Source: Albirhodobacter sp042466415
Lineage (GTDB): Bacteria; Pseudomonadota; Alphaproteobacteria; Rhodobacterales; Rhodobacteraceae
Direction: 5' to 3'
Assembly: GCF_042466415.1 (NCBI RefSeq)
Contig: NZ_JAXHCH010000002.1
Coordinates: 1,612,001-1,676,000 of the forward strand
DNA: 64,000 nt
Positions 44,770 through 53,817 of this stretch are shown here, in pieces; positions within the stretch are counted from its first letter, which is position 1, and the number at the start of each line of letters is the position of its first letter. The notes beneath the pieces were generated by a model. That model was not told where the DNA came from, did not search any database, and was given only the letters and a program-made list of their open reading frames with translations. Both the position numbers and the translations under genes were made by a program.

Positions 44770-45426
44770 ATGGTCGAATGGATCACCGCAACCGATCTCG
44801 TGCCCTATGACGAGGCGTTGCGTTTCATGGAAACGCGAGTCGCACAGATCGCGGCGGGTGACGCGCCAGAGACGATCTGGCTGCTCGAACACCCCCCTCT
44901 CTACACCGCCGGAACGTCAGCGCAGGCCAGTGATCTGATGGACCCCGAACGGTTTCCCGTTTTTGAGGCCGGGCGTGGCGGCCAGTATACTTACCACGGC
45001 CCCGGTCAGCGCGTGATCTATGTGATGCTCGATCTAAACCGTCGCGGGCGGGATGTTCGCAAGTTCGTCTGCGCATTAGAGAATTGGGTTATCGGCACGC
45101 TGAAAGAGTTCAACATCACCGCCGAGCGCCGAACCGGACGCGTCGGCGTTTGGGTGACGCGGCCCGACAAGCCCGCCAGCCCTGACGGAAGCCCGCGCGA
45201 GGACAAAATCGCCGCGATCGGCGTCAAGCTCCGGCGATGGGTGTCTTTCCACGGCATCTCGATCAATGTCGAGCCAGATCTGAGCCATTTCGACGGCATC
45301 GTTCCGTGTGGGCTGCGCGAACATGGCGTCACGAGCCTTGTCGACCTTGGGCTGCCCGTCACGCTGGCCGATCTGGACATCGCCTTGATGCGCGAGTTTG
45401 ATCAAGCCTTCCCGGAAGCGCCGTGA
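44770..45426 (+). CDS. lipB: Lipoyl(octanoyl) transferase
   Basis: Transfers octanoate from acyl carrier protein to lipoate-dependent enzymes, the first step of lipoic acid assembly. The 218-residue protein has LLEHPPLYTAGTSAQASDLM, GGQYTYHGPGQRVIYVMLDL, the catalytic Lys in AAIGVKLRRWVSFHG and the catalytic Cys in FDGIVPCGL. Length is normal. lipA is not adjacent. Confidence 0.95.
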   Translation: MVEWITATDLVPYDEALRFMETRVAQIAAGDAPETIWLLEHPPLYTAGTSAQASDLMDPERFPVFEAGRGGQYTYHGPGQRVIYVMLDLNRRGRDVRKFVCALENWVIGTLKEFNITAERRTGRVGVWVTRPDKPASPDGSPREDKIAAIGVKLRRWVSFHGISINVEPDLSHFDGIVPCGLREHGVTSLVDLGLPVTLADLDIALMREFDQAFPEAP

Positions 45427-45770
45427 GGTGACCTCTGAAAGCTGGGCGCGCGGGCGGCCCGCGCGCTGGCACGCCCCTGCCCGCACTGAGGCGTCACGCC
45501 GCGTCAAACCCTGCTCACGCCCTTTTCGCCGCCGCTCCGCGCCCTATATCTAAAAGCGTGAGGCCGGAGATGTTCGAGGCGGCGCACCACGCCGCACCAC
45601 ACGCGCTGCGACAAGCCGCCACAAAGCCAAGGCCGACGGCAAAAGCTAAGATCCGGCCTGAAACGTAGGCACGACACGCAGGCCCGACACGTTATTACCA
45701 GTGCCGCCGGCGCGCCAGCGGCGCAACGGCGCGACAACACAGTTTCGTTGAGACAAAAGGAAGACACGCA
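45427..45770. other. Intergenic region between lipB and the cytochrome c gene
   Basis: About 340 bp without a credible gene. It starts with a very GC-rich inverted repeat (10-base arms, 45446-45466) that may end the lipB transcript, and then becomes a GC-rich stretch with scattered short repeats (GCACCAC) before a good AAGGAAG ribosome-binding site. Confidence 0.35.
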
Positions 45771-46190
45771 ATGAAGACCAGCCTAATCGCCACTCTGACT
45801 GCCCTGACTTTCGCCACGCTTTCCGCCCCCGCCATCGCAGGGGACATCGCGGCCGGTGAGAAGGATTTCCGCAAATGCAAAGCCTGCCACTCCATCGTTG
45901 ACGACTCGGGCGAGGCGTTGGTCAAGGGCGGCAAGACCGGCCCGAACCTCTACGGCGTCGTCGGCCGTACGGCAGGATCGGTTGAAGGGTTCCGCTACAA
46001 GGATTCGATCGTTGCTCTGGGCGAGACCGGATTCGTTTGGGACGAGGCGTCGATTGCCGAATATGTCGTCGACCCCAACGGCTTCCTCAAGGACAAGCTC
46101 GGTGATAGCTCGGCCAAATCCGGCATGGTGAAGCAGTCCCTCAAAGTGCCCGAGGACGTCGTCGCCTACATCGCATCCTTGAGCCAGTAA
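45771..46190 (+). CDS. Class I cytochrome c (c2/c550-like)
   Basis: 139 residues: a signal peptide ending APAIAG, then a mature monohaem domain with CKACH at 36-40 and the probable axial Met119 in AKSGMVKQ. GKTGPNLYGVVGRTAG and DEASIAEYVVDP fit the cytochrome c2/c550 group, soluble periplasmic carriers between the bc1 complex and oxidases or reaction centres. It lies 250 bp upstream of ctaD, behind its own terminator, so it is separately transcribed but probably functionally linked. Confidence 0.92.
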   Translation: MKTSLIATLTALTFATLSAPAIAGDIAAGEKDFRKCKACHSIVDDSGEALVKGGKTGPNLYGVVGRTAGSVEGFRYKDSIVALGETGFVWDEASIAEYVVDPNGFLKDKLGDSSAKSGMVKQSLKVPEDVVAYIASLSQ

Positions 46191-46255
46191 GCGAGTCACC
46201 GCGCGGCTTACGCGCGCGTGAGCCTCTCGTGGCTGCGACAAATCGCGCAACGCCA

Positions 46256-46290
46256 GCCCCCGATCCCGCCGGATCGGGGGCTTTTCTTTT
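46256..46290 (+). terminator. Intrinsic terminator after the cytochrome c gene
   Basis: Perfect 11-bp arms GCCCCCGATCC/GGATCGGGGGC with a four-base loop followed by TTTTCTTTT. Confidence 0.93.
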
Positions 46291-46442
46291 GAAAACAACC
46301 CGCAAGAGACCCCAAAAGCGCCGTTATTTTTCAAATTGCCGTGTCCTGATGAGTTGCCGTTCCTGCGTTTGCTCTCTATTGTTTACCCATGCAGGCGCGC
46401 GCTCGGGAGATCGTGCGCCAGTACGGTATTAGGGAGACTAGC

Positions 46443-48122
46443 ATGGCCGACGCAGCCCATCACGCGGCTGGGGAACATGACGAGCGCGGGTTCTTCACCC
46501 GCTGGTTCATGTCCACCAATCACAAGGATATTGGTATCCTTTATCTGTTCACCGCAGGGGCCGCAGGGCTTTTGTCGGTTATGTTCACCGTTTACATGCG
46601 CCTCGAGCTCATGGAGCCCGGTGTCCAATATATGTGCCTCGAGGGCGCCCGCTTCATCGCGGATGCCGCGCAGGAATGTACCCCGAACGGTCACCTGTGG
46701 AACGTGATGATCACGTATCACGGCGTGCTCATGATGTTCTTCGTCGTGATTCCCGCGCTGTTCGGTGGTTTTGGGAACTACTTCATGCCGCTGCACATCG
46801 GTGCTCCGGACATGGCCTTCCCGCGCCTGAACAACCTCAGCTACTGGATGTATGTCGCGGGCCTCGCGCTCGGGGTTGCTTCCATGCTGACGCCAGGCTC
46901 GTCGGATGGTCAGCTCGGCTCCGGCGTCGGCTGGGTGCTCTACCCGCCGCTCTCGACGCAGAACGCTGAACTGATCTCGATGGATCTCGCGATCTTCGCA
47001 GTGCACGTCTCGGGCGCATCGTCGATTCTCGGCGCGATCAACATCATCACGACCTTCCTCAACATGCGCGCACCGGGCATGACGATGCACAAGGTTCCGT
47101 TGTTCGGCTGGTCGATCTTCGTGACGGCATGGCTCATCTTGCTCGCTCTGCCGGTTCTTGCAGGCGCGATCACGATGCTCCTAATGGATCGTAACTTCGG
47201 CACCACCTTCTTCGATCCGTCTGGCGGCGGCGATCCGATCTTGTATCAACACATCTTGTGGTTCTTCGGGCACCCGGAAGTGTACATCATCATCCTGCCA
47301 GCCTTCGGGATCATCTCGCACATCATCGCAACCTTCTCGCGCAAGCCGGTCTTCGGCTACCTGCCAATGGTTTACGCGATGGTCGCAATCGGTGTTCTGG
47401 GCTTCGTCGTCTGGGCGCACCACATGTATACAGTGGGCATGTCGCTGACCCAACAGAGCTACTTCATGATGGCCACCATGGTCATCGCCGTCCCGACGGG
47501 CGTGAAGGTGTTCTCGTGGATCGCTACGATGTGGGGCGGCTCGATCGAGTTCAAAACCCCGATGCTCTGGGCGTTCGGCTTCCTGTTCCTGTTCACCCTC
47601 GGCGGTGTAACCGGCGTGGTTCTCAGCCAAGCTCCGCTGGATCGCGTGTACCACGACACATATTACGTCGTTGCACACTTCCACTACGTGATGTCCTTGG
47701 GTGCCGTCTTCGGGATCTTCGCGGGCATCTACTACTGGATCGGCAAGATGTCGGGCCGTCAGTATCCGGAATGGGCAGGTAAGCTGCACTTCTGGGCGAT
47801 GTTCCTCGGCTCGAACCTGATCTTCTTCCCGCAGCACTTCTTGGGTCGCCAAGGTATGCCACGCCGCTACATCGACTATCCCGAGGCTTTTGCCTTCTGG
47901 AACTATATCTCGTCGATCGGCGCATTCATCTCCTTCGCGTCCTTCGTATTCTTCATCGGCGTTGTCTTCTGGACGATCACCCGCGGCAAGCGCGTGACAG
48001 AAAACAACTACTGGAACGAATACGCAGATACGCTGGAATGGACACTTCCCTGCCCGCCGCCGGAGCATACTTTCGAGCAGCTCCCCAAGCAGTCGGATTG
48101 GGATCACGCCCACAAGCACTAA
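46443..48122 (+). CDS. ctaD: Cytochrome c oxidase (aa3) subunit I
   Basis: Catalytic haem-copper subunit of the terminal oxidase in the inner membrane. From the ATG at 46443 (AGGGAG upstream) the protein is 559 residues. Key ligands are visible: ITYHGVLMMFFVVIPALFGG (low-spin haem His), FFGHPEVYIIILPAFGIISH (CuB His and cross-linked Tyr), WAHHMYTVG (two CuB His) and YYVVAHFHYVMSLGAVFGIF (haem a3 His). The other oxidase genes are not in the window. Confidence 0.98.
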   Translation: MADAAHHAAGEHDERGFFTRWFMSTNHKDIGILYLFTAGAAGLLSVMFTVYMRLELMEPGVQYMCLEGARFIADAAQECTPNGHLWNVMITYHGVLMMFFVVIPALFGGFGNYFMPLHIGAPDMAFPRLNNLSYWMYVAGLALGVASMLTPGSSDGQLGSGVGWVLYPPLSTQNAELISMDLAIFAVHVSGASSILGAINIITTFLNMRAPGMTMHKVPLFGWSIFVTAWLILLALPVLAGAITMLLMDRNFGTTFFDPSGGGDPILYQHILWFFGHPEVYIIILPAFGIISHIIATFSRKPVFGYLPMVYAMVAIGVLGFVVWAHHMYTVGMSLTQQSYFMMATMVIAVPTGVKVFSWIATMWGGSIEFKTPMLWAFGFLFLFTLGGVTGVVLSQAPLDRVYHDTYYVVAHFHYVMSLGAVFGIFAGIYYWIGKMSGRQYPEWAGKLHFWAMFLGSNLIFFPQHFLGRQGMPRRYIDYPEAFAFWNYISSIGAFISFASFVFFIGVVFWTITRGKRVTENNYWNEYADTLEWTLPCPPPEHTFEQLPKQSDWDHAHKH

Positions 48123-48145
48123 GGCGATTGCCTGACTGATAAAAA

Positions 48146-48181
48146 AACCCTCCGATGGCAACATCGGGGGGTTTTGCTTTT
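48146..48181 (+). terminator. Intrinsic terminator after ctaD
   Basis: Twelve-pair stem AACCCTCCGATG/CATCGGGGGGTT (one T-G pair) with a GCAA loop, followed by a T-rich run (TTGCTTTT); A-rich on the other flank. Confidence 0.9.
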
Positions 48182-48229
48182 GCGCTATGGCTCTATCTTG
48201 AGCGCAGCATCACCAATCCCGAGCCCGCT

Positions 48230-48823
48230 ATGCCCTATGAATGGGTTACCCCAAGAACCGTTCGCGACACGCCTGACGCCCCGCGCACCGCGCCTCCCCT
48301 GCAGGCGGAGCGGCTGCGCGACGCACCGCTCTCATTGCCCGCTGAAGTGCACCTGTGGCCGTATCGGTCGCTCCCGCGCAGTGGGTTTGTGATCTTCATC
48401 GGGCTGACCTGCTCCTTCCTCGCGCTGCCACTCACGGCGCTGATTGGCCTCACCGCGCTTTGGGTGGTCTTGCCGTTTCTGGCCGCTGCGGTTTGGGCGA
48501 TCTGGTTCGCATTACAGCGCAGCTACCGCGACGGCGAGATCTTGGAAGTTTTGCGCATCAGCCATGGTGACATGCATCTCAGCCGCCGCGTGGCACGGCG
48601 GCAACGGGGCCGCGCGATTCCGGCCCAGAATTGGGAGGCGAATCCCTATTGGGTCCGCATTCGCACCCATGAAAAACCCCTGCCAGATTACCTCACCCTT
48701 GAGGGCGGGTCGCGTTCCGTCGAACTTGGGGCATTTTTGACCCCCGGGGAACGTCGCAGGCTGAGCGCTGAACTCGCGATTCTTCTCAAAGCCGCGCGGC
48801 AGGGCGCTGTCCCCGAAACGTAA
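48230..48823 (+). CDS. DUF2244 membrane protein
   Basis: 197 residues from the ATG at 48230. Two hydrophobic helices (GFVIFIGLTCSFLALPLTAL and ALWVVLPFLAAAVWAIWFAL) are joined to a cytoplasmic C-terminal part with SYRDGEILEV and ANPYWVRIRTHEKPLPDYLT, which matches the DUF2244 family. In Rhodobacterales these genes tend to lie near cytochrome oxidase genes, as here, but the role is unknown to me. Confidence 0.82.
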   Translation: MPYEWVTPRTVRDTPDAPRTAPPLQAERLRDAPLSLPAEVHLWPYRSLPRSGFVIFIGLTCSFLALPLTALIGLTALWVVLPFLAAAVWAIWFALQRSYRDGEILEVLRISHGDMHLSRRVARRQRGRAIPAQNWEANPYWVRIRTHEKPLPDYLTLEGGSRSVELGAFLTPGERRRLSAELAILLKAARQGAVPET

Positions 48824-48825
48824 AA

Positions 48826-48845
48826 CGCCGCCCCAACGGGCGGCG
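48826..48845. terminator. Hairpin between convergent genes
   Basis: CGCCGCCC/GGGCGGCG with a CAAC loop between the DUF2244 and YqeY-like stops; preceded by AAAA on the + strand side, giving T-run capacity for the minus strand. Confidence 0.6.
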
Positions 48846-48878
48846 CCCACACTATTTCAATCTGGCTCGCGAATGGCC

Positions 48879-49337
48879 TTAGCCCAAGCTGCCTTTAACC
48901 ATTGCACCCACAGCGCCAAAATCCATCTGTCCGGTGTATTTGGATTTCAGCTCCGCCATCACGCGCCCCATGTCGCGCAACGAACTCGCGCCGGTGGCCT
49001 CAACTGCCGCTTGCACAGCGGCGACCACCTCTGCCTCGGTCAATTGGCGCGGCAGAAACTCCTCGATCACCTTGACCTCGGAGAGTTCCTTTTCCGCCAA
49101 TTCCAGCCGCCCGCCCTCTTCATAGGCGCGCGCGCTTTCTTGGCGCTGTTTGACCATTTTGCCCATGATCGCAAGCAGTTCGGCATCGCCGACGACAGCT
49201 TCATCCGTGCCCGCGCGCAAAGCGATCTCGCGATCCTTGATTGCTGCATTGATCAGCCGCAACGTCGACAAACGTTCCGCTTCTTTTGACCGCATCGCTT
49301 CTTTCAAAGCCGACGAGATCCGCTCACGCAATTCCAT
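48879..49337 (-). CDS. yqeY: GatB/YqeY-domain protein
   Basis: 152 residues from the ATG at 49337. Helical YqeY-type protein: ELRERISSALKEAMRSKEAE, RLSTLRLINAAIKDREIALR and a C-terminal three-helix domain with MGRVMAELKSKYTGQMDFGA, resembling the tRNA-interacting tail of GatB. It is thought to take part in tRNA-dependent amidation or its control, not shown here. Divergent from carA. Confidence 0.9.
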   Translation of the reverse strand: MELRERISSALKEAMRSKEAERLSTLRLINAAIKDREIALRAGTDEAVVGDAELLAIMGKMVKQRQESARAYEEGGRLELAEKELSEVKVIEEFLPRQLTEAEVVAAVQAAVEATGASSLRDMGRVMAELKSKYTGQMDFGAVGAMVKGSLG

Positions 49338-49505
49338 ACCTTGATCCCTCTCGAGAATTCGAGCGGATAGAATACCGAAAACCTCCGCCACCTGCAACGA
49401 AGCTAAGTCATTGTTTTAAATGCATAAGATAAAGAATTTTCACCCCTTGACCCCAGCACCCCCTGCCCGTAGGTTCTGGCAGATTTTGCCATAGGGAGTC
49501 GCGCC

Positions 49506-50672
49506 ATGCCCGCAAGTCACATTGCAGCCGAAAATCCGACAGCCCTGATCGCTCTGGCCGATGGCCAGCTTTTCTACGGAAAAGGCTTCGGCGCGACCGG
49601 AGAAACGGTTGCCGAGCTGGTGTTTAACACCGCTATGACCGGCTATCAGGAAATTATGACCGACCCATCCTACGCGGGTCAAGTCGTCACATTCACCTTC
49701 CCGCACATCGGCAACACCGGCGTGACGCTGGAAGACGAGGAAGGCGCCACACCAGCCGCAGCCGGCATGGTCGTGAAATGGGACCCGACCGAGCCATCGA
49801 ATTGGCGCGCGACGGGCAATTTGAATGAGTGGCTGATCAAAAACGGCCGCATCGGCGTTGGCGGCATCGATACCCGCCGCTTGACCCGTGCGATCCGCCA
49901 GCAAGGCGCGCCGCATGTGGCCATCGCCTATAACCCGGACGGCGTTTTTGACGTTGAGGCCCTTGTGAAAAAGGCGCGCGGATGGTCTGGCCTCGTCGGG
50001 CTTGACCTCGCGAAAGACGTCACCTGCGCGCAAAGCTACCAGTGGAATGAAATGCTCTGGGCATGGCCTGAGGGCTATTCCAAGCGCGAGACCGAGGGCC
50101 TGAAGGTCGTGGCGGTCGATTTCGGTGCAAAGCGCAACATCCTGCGCTGTCTCGCCTCTGCGGGCTGTGATGTGACCGTGCTGCCCGCAACCGCGACCGC
50201 GGAGGAGGTGCTCGCGCTGAACCCGGCTGGCGTGTTCCTCTCGAATGGCCCGGGCGACCCTGCGGCGACGGGTGCTTATGCCGTCCCGATGATCAAGGGC
50301 GTTTTGGAAGCTGACCTCCCCGTCTTCGGGATCTGCCTTGGGCATCAAATGCTCGCACTGGCGCTTGGCGCACAGACGATCAAGATGAACCACGGCCACC
50401 ATGGCGCAAACCATCCGGTAAAAGACAACGAGACGGGCAAAGTCGAAATCACGTCGATGAACCACGGTTTTGCCGTCGATGCGCAGACCCTGCCTGCAGG
50501 CGTCAAGGAGACGCATGTCTCGCTGTTTGACGGATCGAACTGCGGTATTCGGGTCGAGAACAAGCCGGTGTTTTCCGTGCAATATCACCCTGAAGCCTCC
50601 CCCGGCCCGCAAGACAGCTATTACCTGTTTGAGCGTTTCGCAGACGCTATGCGCGAGCGCGCGAAGGCCTAA
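49506..50672 (+). CDS. carA: Carbamoyl-phosphate synthase small subunit
   Basis: Glutamine amidotransferase subunit supplying ammonia for carbamoyl phosphate in pyrimidine and arginine synthesis. The 388-residue protein has the N-terminal TAMTGYQEIMTDPSYAGQVV, the class I GATase nucleophile in FGICLGHQMLALALG and the His-Glu pair in QYHPEASPGPQDSYYLF. carB is elsewhere. A strong terminator follows. Confidence 0.97.
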   Translation: MPASHIAAENPTALIALADGQLFYGKGFGATGETVAELVFNTAMTGYQEIMTDPSYAGQVVTFTFPHIGNTGVTLEDEEGATPAAAGMVVKWDPTEPSNWRATGNLNEWLIKNGRIGVGGIDTRRLTRAIRQQGAPHVAIAYNPDGVFDVEALVKKARGWSGLVGLDLAKDVTCAQSYQWNEMLWAWPEGYSKRETEGLKVVAVDFGAKRNILRCLASAGCDVTVLPATATAEEVLALNPAGVFLSNGPGDPAATGAYAVPMIKGVLEADLPVFGICLGHQMLALALGAQTIKMNHGHHGANHPVKDNETGKVEITSMNHGFAVDAQTLPAGVKETHVSLFDGSNCGIRVENKPVFSVQYHPEASPGPQDSYYLFERFADAMRERAKA

Positions 50673-50694
50673 CAGCTTCACAAAGACTCCAAAC

Positions 50695-50729
50695 AAAATG
50701 CGCGGCCCCCAAGGCCGCGCATTTTGTTT
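50695..50729 (+). terminator. Intrinsic terminator after carA
   Basis: Thirteen-base arms AAAATGCGCGGCC/GGCCGCGCATTTT with a five-base loop, T-rich end. Symmetric enough to act in both directions. Confidence 0.9.
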
Positions 50730-50850
50730 GCGACACCGATGCGGCGGGAACTTCGCCGGCTGGCCCTGCGTGTCCAAGACATTAACGAGAGATTAACCAT
50801 TCGTGCGCTAAGCTCCTGCGATAGCGTGGTGTTCTCAGTACTGGTGCCGA

Positions 50851-52986
50851 ATGATTATCCCGATCCAAAAACGCTTCAAGGGAAAGGCCCAACAGCATCT
50901 CCGCGCTGTGGGGGAAGATCATTCTTATGTCGATCCTGCCCTGAATGATCCCCCATCACAGGACCATACGCAGGCGATCAACGCGCGACTTTCGCAAAAT
51001 GCTCCCGATCTCAACGCTAGCGCACTGATCGCGCCACAAATCGCATCCGATCTGGCCCGCGCTGAGGGTAGGCCGGTTTCGGTTGACCAGCCCCCGCTGA
51101 CACAACCCTCGCCAAAACGGACGCCCTTGGGGCAGCTTTTGCTAGAGGCCGGCGCGGTTGACCCCGGCAATCTGCTCAAAGCTCTTTCGTTGCGCGAACG
51201 TCAGGATGTCCGTTTGGGCGATATCCTTCTTGCGCATGGCTGGGTCCGCGAGAACGATCTGATGGCCGCTCTCGCCCGTCAATGGAACGCAACCGTCGTT
51301 GATCTGGTGGCGACACCGCCCGACCCGCGCCTGATTGACAAGATCTCTGCGGAAGCCTGCCTCGCGCGCTCCATGGTGCCTTGGACAAGGATCGGAGGCA
51401 CAACGGTCATCGCGACGGCACGTCCAGAGGAATATCGCGCGATGCGTGACGATCTGCCGCCCGAGCTCGGCCCCTATGCGATGGTTCTCGCCGCCGAACG
51501 CGACATCCATGAAAGCTTGCTCGCCCGCCGCCAGACTTCACTGATCCGCAAAGCCGAAACGCGCGTCAAACCCAGTGAAAGCTGCCGGACACGCGACGAG
51601 AAACGGCTTTCGCGGATCATGATTGGCATCGTTGCAGTCATAATTTTGGGGCTGGCCTACACGCCGGTGGGGATGCTGGGCGCGCTGGTCGCTTGGATGC
51701 TGCTGTCTATGGTGGTCTGCACAGCGTTGAAGGTTGCCGCATTTATCACAAATGCAACACATCCCGATGCGGTTGACACTGAGGCAAATCTTATTCGCCT
51801 CCCCATCGTATCGATCATGGTTCCCCTGTTTAAGGAGCGCGACATCGCGAGCAAGCTGCTCGTGCGCCTGTCGCGCCTAAATTATCCGCGCGAGTTGCTT
51901 GATATTATGATCGTGGTCGAGCAAAGCGACGAGGTCACCATACAGACGATCGAGCAAACCACCCTGCCCCGTTGGATCAGGGTCGTGAAGGTTCCCAATG
52001 GTCCGATCAAGACCAAGCCGAGGGCGTTAAACTATGCGCTCAATTTCTGTCGCGGATCTTTGATCGGGGTGTATGACGCGGAAGATGCGCCCGATCCGGA
52101 TCAGATCCACACGGTTGTCCGAAGGTTCTCACAACGCGGCCCAGACTTGGCCTGTGTGCAAGGCATACTGGATTACTACAACCCGCGGACCAACTGGTTG
52201 GCCAGGTGTTTCACGATTGAATATGCGAGTTGGTTTCGTGCCATGCTCCCGGGCGTGGCGAAGATGGGCCTCGTCGTTCCGCTGGGCGGGACGACCTTGT
52301 TCTTCCGGCGTGAGGCGATCGAACGTCTCGGCGGCTGGGATGCGCATAACGTCACCGAAGATGCCGATCTCGGCGTGCGTCTCGCGCGCTACGGCTATCG
52401 CACAGCGCTTGTCCAGACGGTCACCCACGAGGAGGCAAACTGCCGCGCCCTTCCATGGGTAAAGCAACGCTCCCGCTGGCTGAAGGGCTACGCGATCACA
52501 TGGGGCGTACATATGCGCGATCCGGTGGCACTTTGGCGCGATTTGGGCGCGTGGCGCTGGTTCGGGTTTCAGATCCAGTTCTTCGGCACCCTCAGCCAGT
52601 ATCTGCTCATTCCTCTTTTGTGGAGCTTCTGGCTCATTCCGTTCGGGATTTGGCACCCTGTTTCCGCCTATCTCCCGAAACTATGGGTGATCGCGATGGG
52701 ATCCAGTTTCGTTCTCGTCGAAATCGTTAATCTATGTGTCTCGCTCTGGGCTGTTCGCGCGCCCCAGCATCGACACCTCATGCCTTGGACATTCACACTC
52801 AACCTCTATTTCCCGCTGGGCGCATTGGCTGGTTGGAAGGCCATCTATGAAGCAATCGTCGCCCCTTATTATTGGGATAAAACGACCCACGGGATCTTCG
52901 ATGCGCATGGGGCAATTGTGCCTGCGACACCGGGTTCGGACGCAAATGAACAGACCACCCCGGGCAACAGCGCGGCTTCGTTTTGA
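50851..52986 (+). CDS. MshEN-domain glycosyltransferase family 2 membrane protein
   Basis: 711 residues. An N-terminal polar region is followed by an MshEN-type domain (about 91-245; LGQLLLEAGAVDPGNLLKAL and DVRLGDILLAHGWVRENDLM), a family that binds cyclic di-GMP. After two membrane helices (about 258-300) comes a GT2 catalytic domain with VYDAEDAPDPDQ near 406, NVTEDADLGVRL near 500 and QRSRWLKG near 540 (the TED and QxxRW motifs of processive synthases). More membrane helices follow. Likely synthesises or exports a polysaccharide under c-di-GMP control. No cognate polysaccharide operon is adjacent. Confidence 0.85.
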   Translation: MIIPIQKRFKGKAQQHLRAVGEDHSYVDPALNDPPSQDHTQAINARLSQNAPDLNASALIAPQIASDLARAEGRPVSVDQPPLTQPSPKRTPLGQLLLEAGAVDPGNLLKALSLRERQDVRLGDILLAHGWVRENDLMAALARQWNATVVDLVATPPDPRLIDKISAEACLARSMVPWTRIGGTTVIATARPEEYRAMRDDLPPELGPYAMVLAAERDIHESLLARRQTSLIRKAETRVKPSESCRTRDEKRLSRIMIGIVAVIILGLAYTPVGMLGALVAWMLLSMVVCTALKVAAFITNATHPDAVDTEANLIRLPIVSIMVPLFKERDIASKLLVRLSRLNYPRELLDIMIVVEQSDEVTIQTIEQTTLPRWIRVVKVPNGPIKTKPRALNYALNFCRGSLIGVYDAEDAPDPDQIHTVVRRFSQRGPDLACVQGILDYYNPRTNWLARCFTIEYASWFRAMLPGVAKMGLVVPLGGTTLFFRREAIERLGGWDAHNVTEDADLGVRLARYGYRTALVQTVTHEEANCRALPWVKQRSRWLKGYAITWGVHMRDPVALWRDLGAWRWFGFQIQFFGTLSQYLLIPLLWSFWLIPFGIWHPVSAYLPKLWVIAMGSSFVLVEIVNLCVSLWAVRAPQHRHLMPWTFTLNLYFPLGALAGWKAIYEAIVAPYYWDKTTHGIFDAHGAIVPATPGSDANEQTTPGNSAASF

Positions 52987-53059
52987 AGTGCCAAAAGCCA
53001 TGAAGTTCCACAATTAGCCTTGCGCGGTGCTACACGGGGTTAAAATAGGGCGTCACCCC

Positions 53060-53704
53060 TCACTCACCCAACTCCGCGCGCTGACTGCTCGCCGCGTCCA
53101 ACTTCAGCCGCGTCTCAAACGCTTTCGAGATATGCGCCCGCAACGCAAGCTGCGCCGCTTCGCCGTCACCCGCGCCTATGGCATCGACGATTGCCTTATG
53201 CTCGGCCAATGCCGTCTCGCCACGCCCCTCGGCCGCAAGGGATGTTGACGCCAGAAGCGCCATCGAACGGTGCACAAGATCCAGCTGCTGCACGAGGTAG
53301 CGATTATGCGATGCAAGGTGGATTTGCTTGTGAAAACGGCGGTTGGCACGGCTCAACGCCTGCGGGTTGCCAATATGCGCACGGTCCTCAGTGACCATAT
53401 CGCGCAATACCTTCACCTCCTCGGGCGTCGCGTGCCGCGATGCCAGTTTCGCCGCCAAGCCTTCCAACTCGGCCCGAACAACATAAAGCTCTGCGAGCTG
53501 ATTGTGATCCAACGACGCGACGATCAACGAGCGCCCGTCGCGCGCCAACATGGACTGTGTCTCAAGCCGTTGCAAAGCCTCGCGGATCGGGGTGCGTGAC
53601 ACGCCGAATCTATCCGCGAGTTCCGATTCGACCAGCCGATCGCCGGGGCGGTATAGCCCGCCGTCAATCGCCTCCAAAATCAATGTGTAGGCATCTTTCT
53701 GCAT
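53060..53704 (-). CDS. GntR-family regulator, FCD subgroup
   Basis: 214 residues from the ATG at 53704. A winged helix-turn-helix (GGLYRPGDRLVESELADRFG then VSRTPIREALQRLE) is joined to an FCD-type helical effector domain with ELYVVRAELEGLAAKLA, FHKQIHLASHNRYL and EHKAIVDAIGAGDGEAAQLA, which carry the acidic and His residues of its metal/effector site. Many regulators of this type control organic-acid catabolism. No obvious target gene is adjacent. Confidence 0.9.
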   Translation of the reverse strand: MQKDAYTLILEAIDGGLYRPGDRLVESELADRFGVSRTPIREALQRLETQSMLARDGRSLIVASLDHNQLAELYVVRAELEGLAAKLASRHATPEEVKVLRDMVTEDRAHIGNPQALSRANRRFHKQIHLASHNRYLVQQLDLVHRSMALLASTSLAAEGRGETALAEHKAIVDAIGAGDGEAAQLALRAHISKAFETRLKLDAASSQRAELGE

Positions 53705-53817
53705 CAATCCGCCACCCCATTGATTGCGCGTATAAATTCGAGGGGAACCCTACGCGGGAGCGCCCCCTGAAATCAATAGCGCTTGGCCTTCCGCCCACGC
53801 GCGCATAGGGTCCGCCC

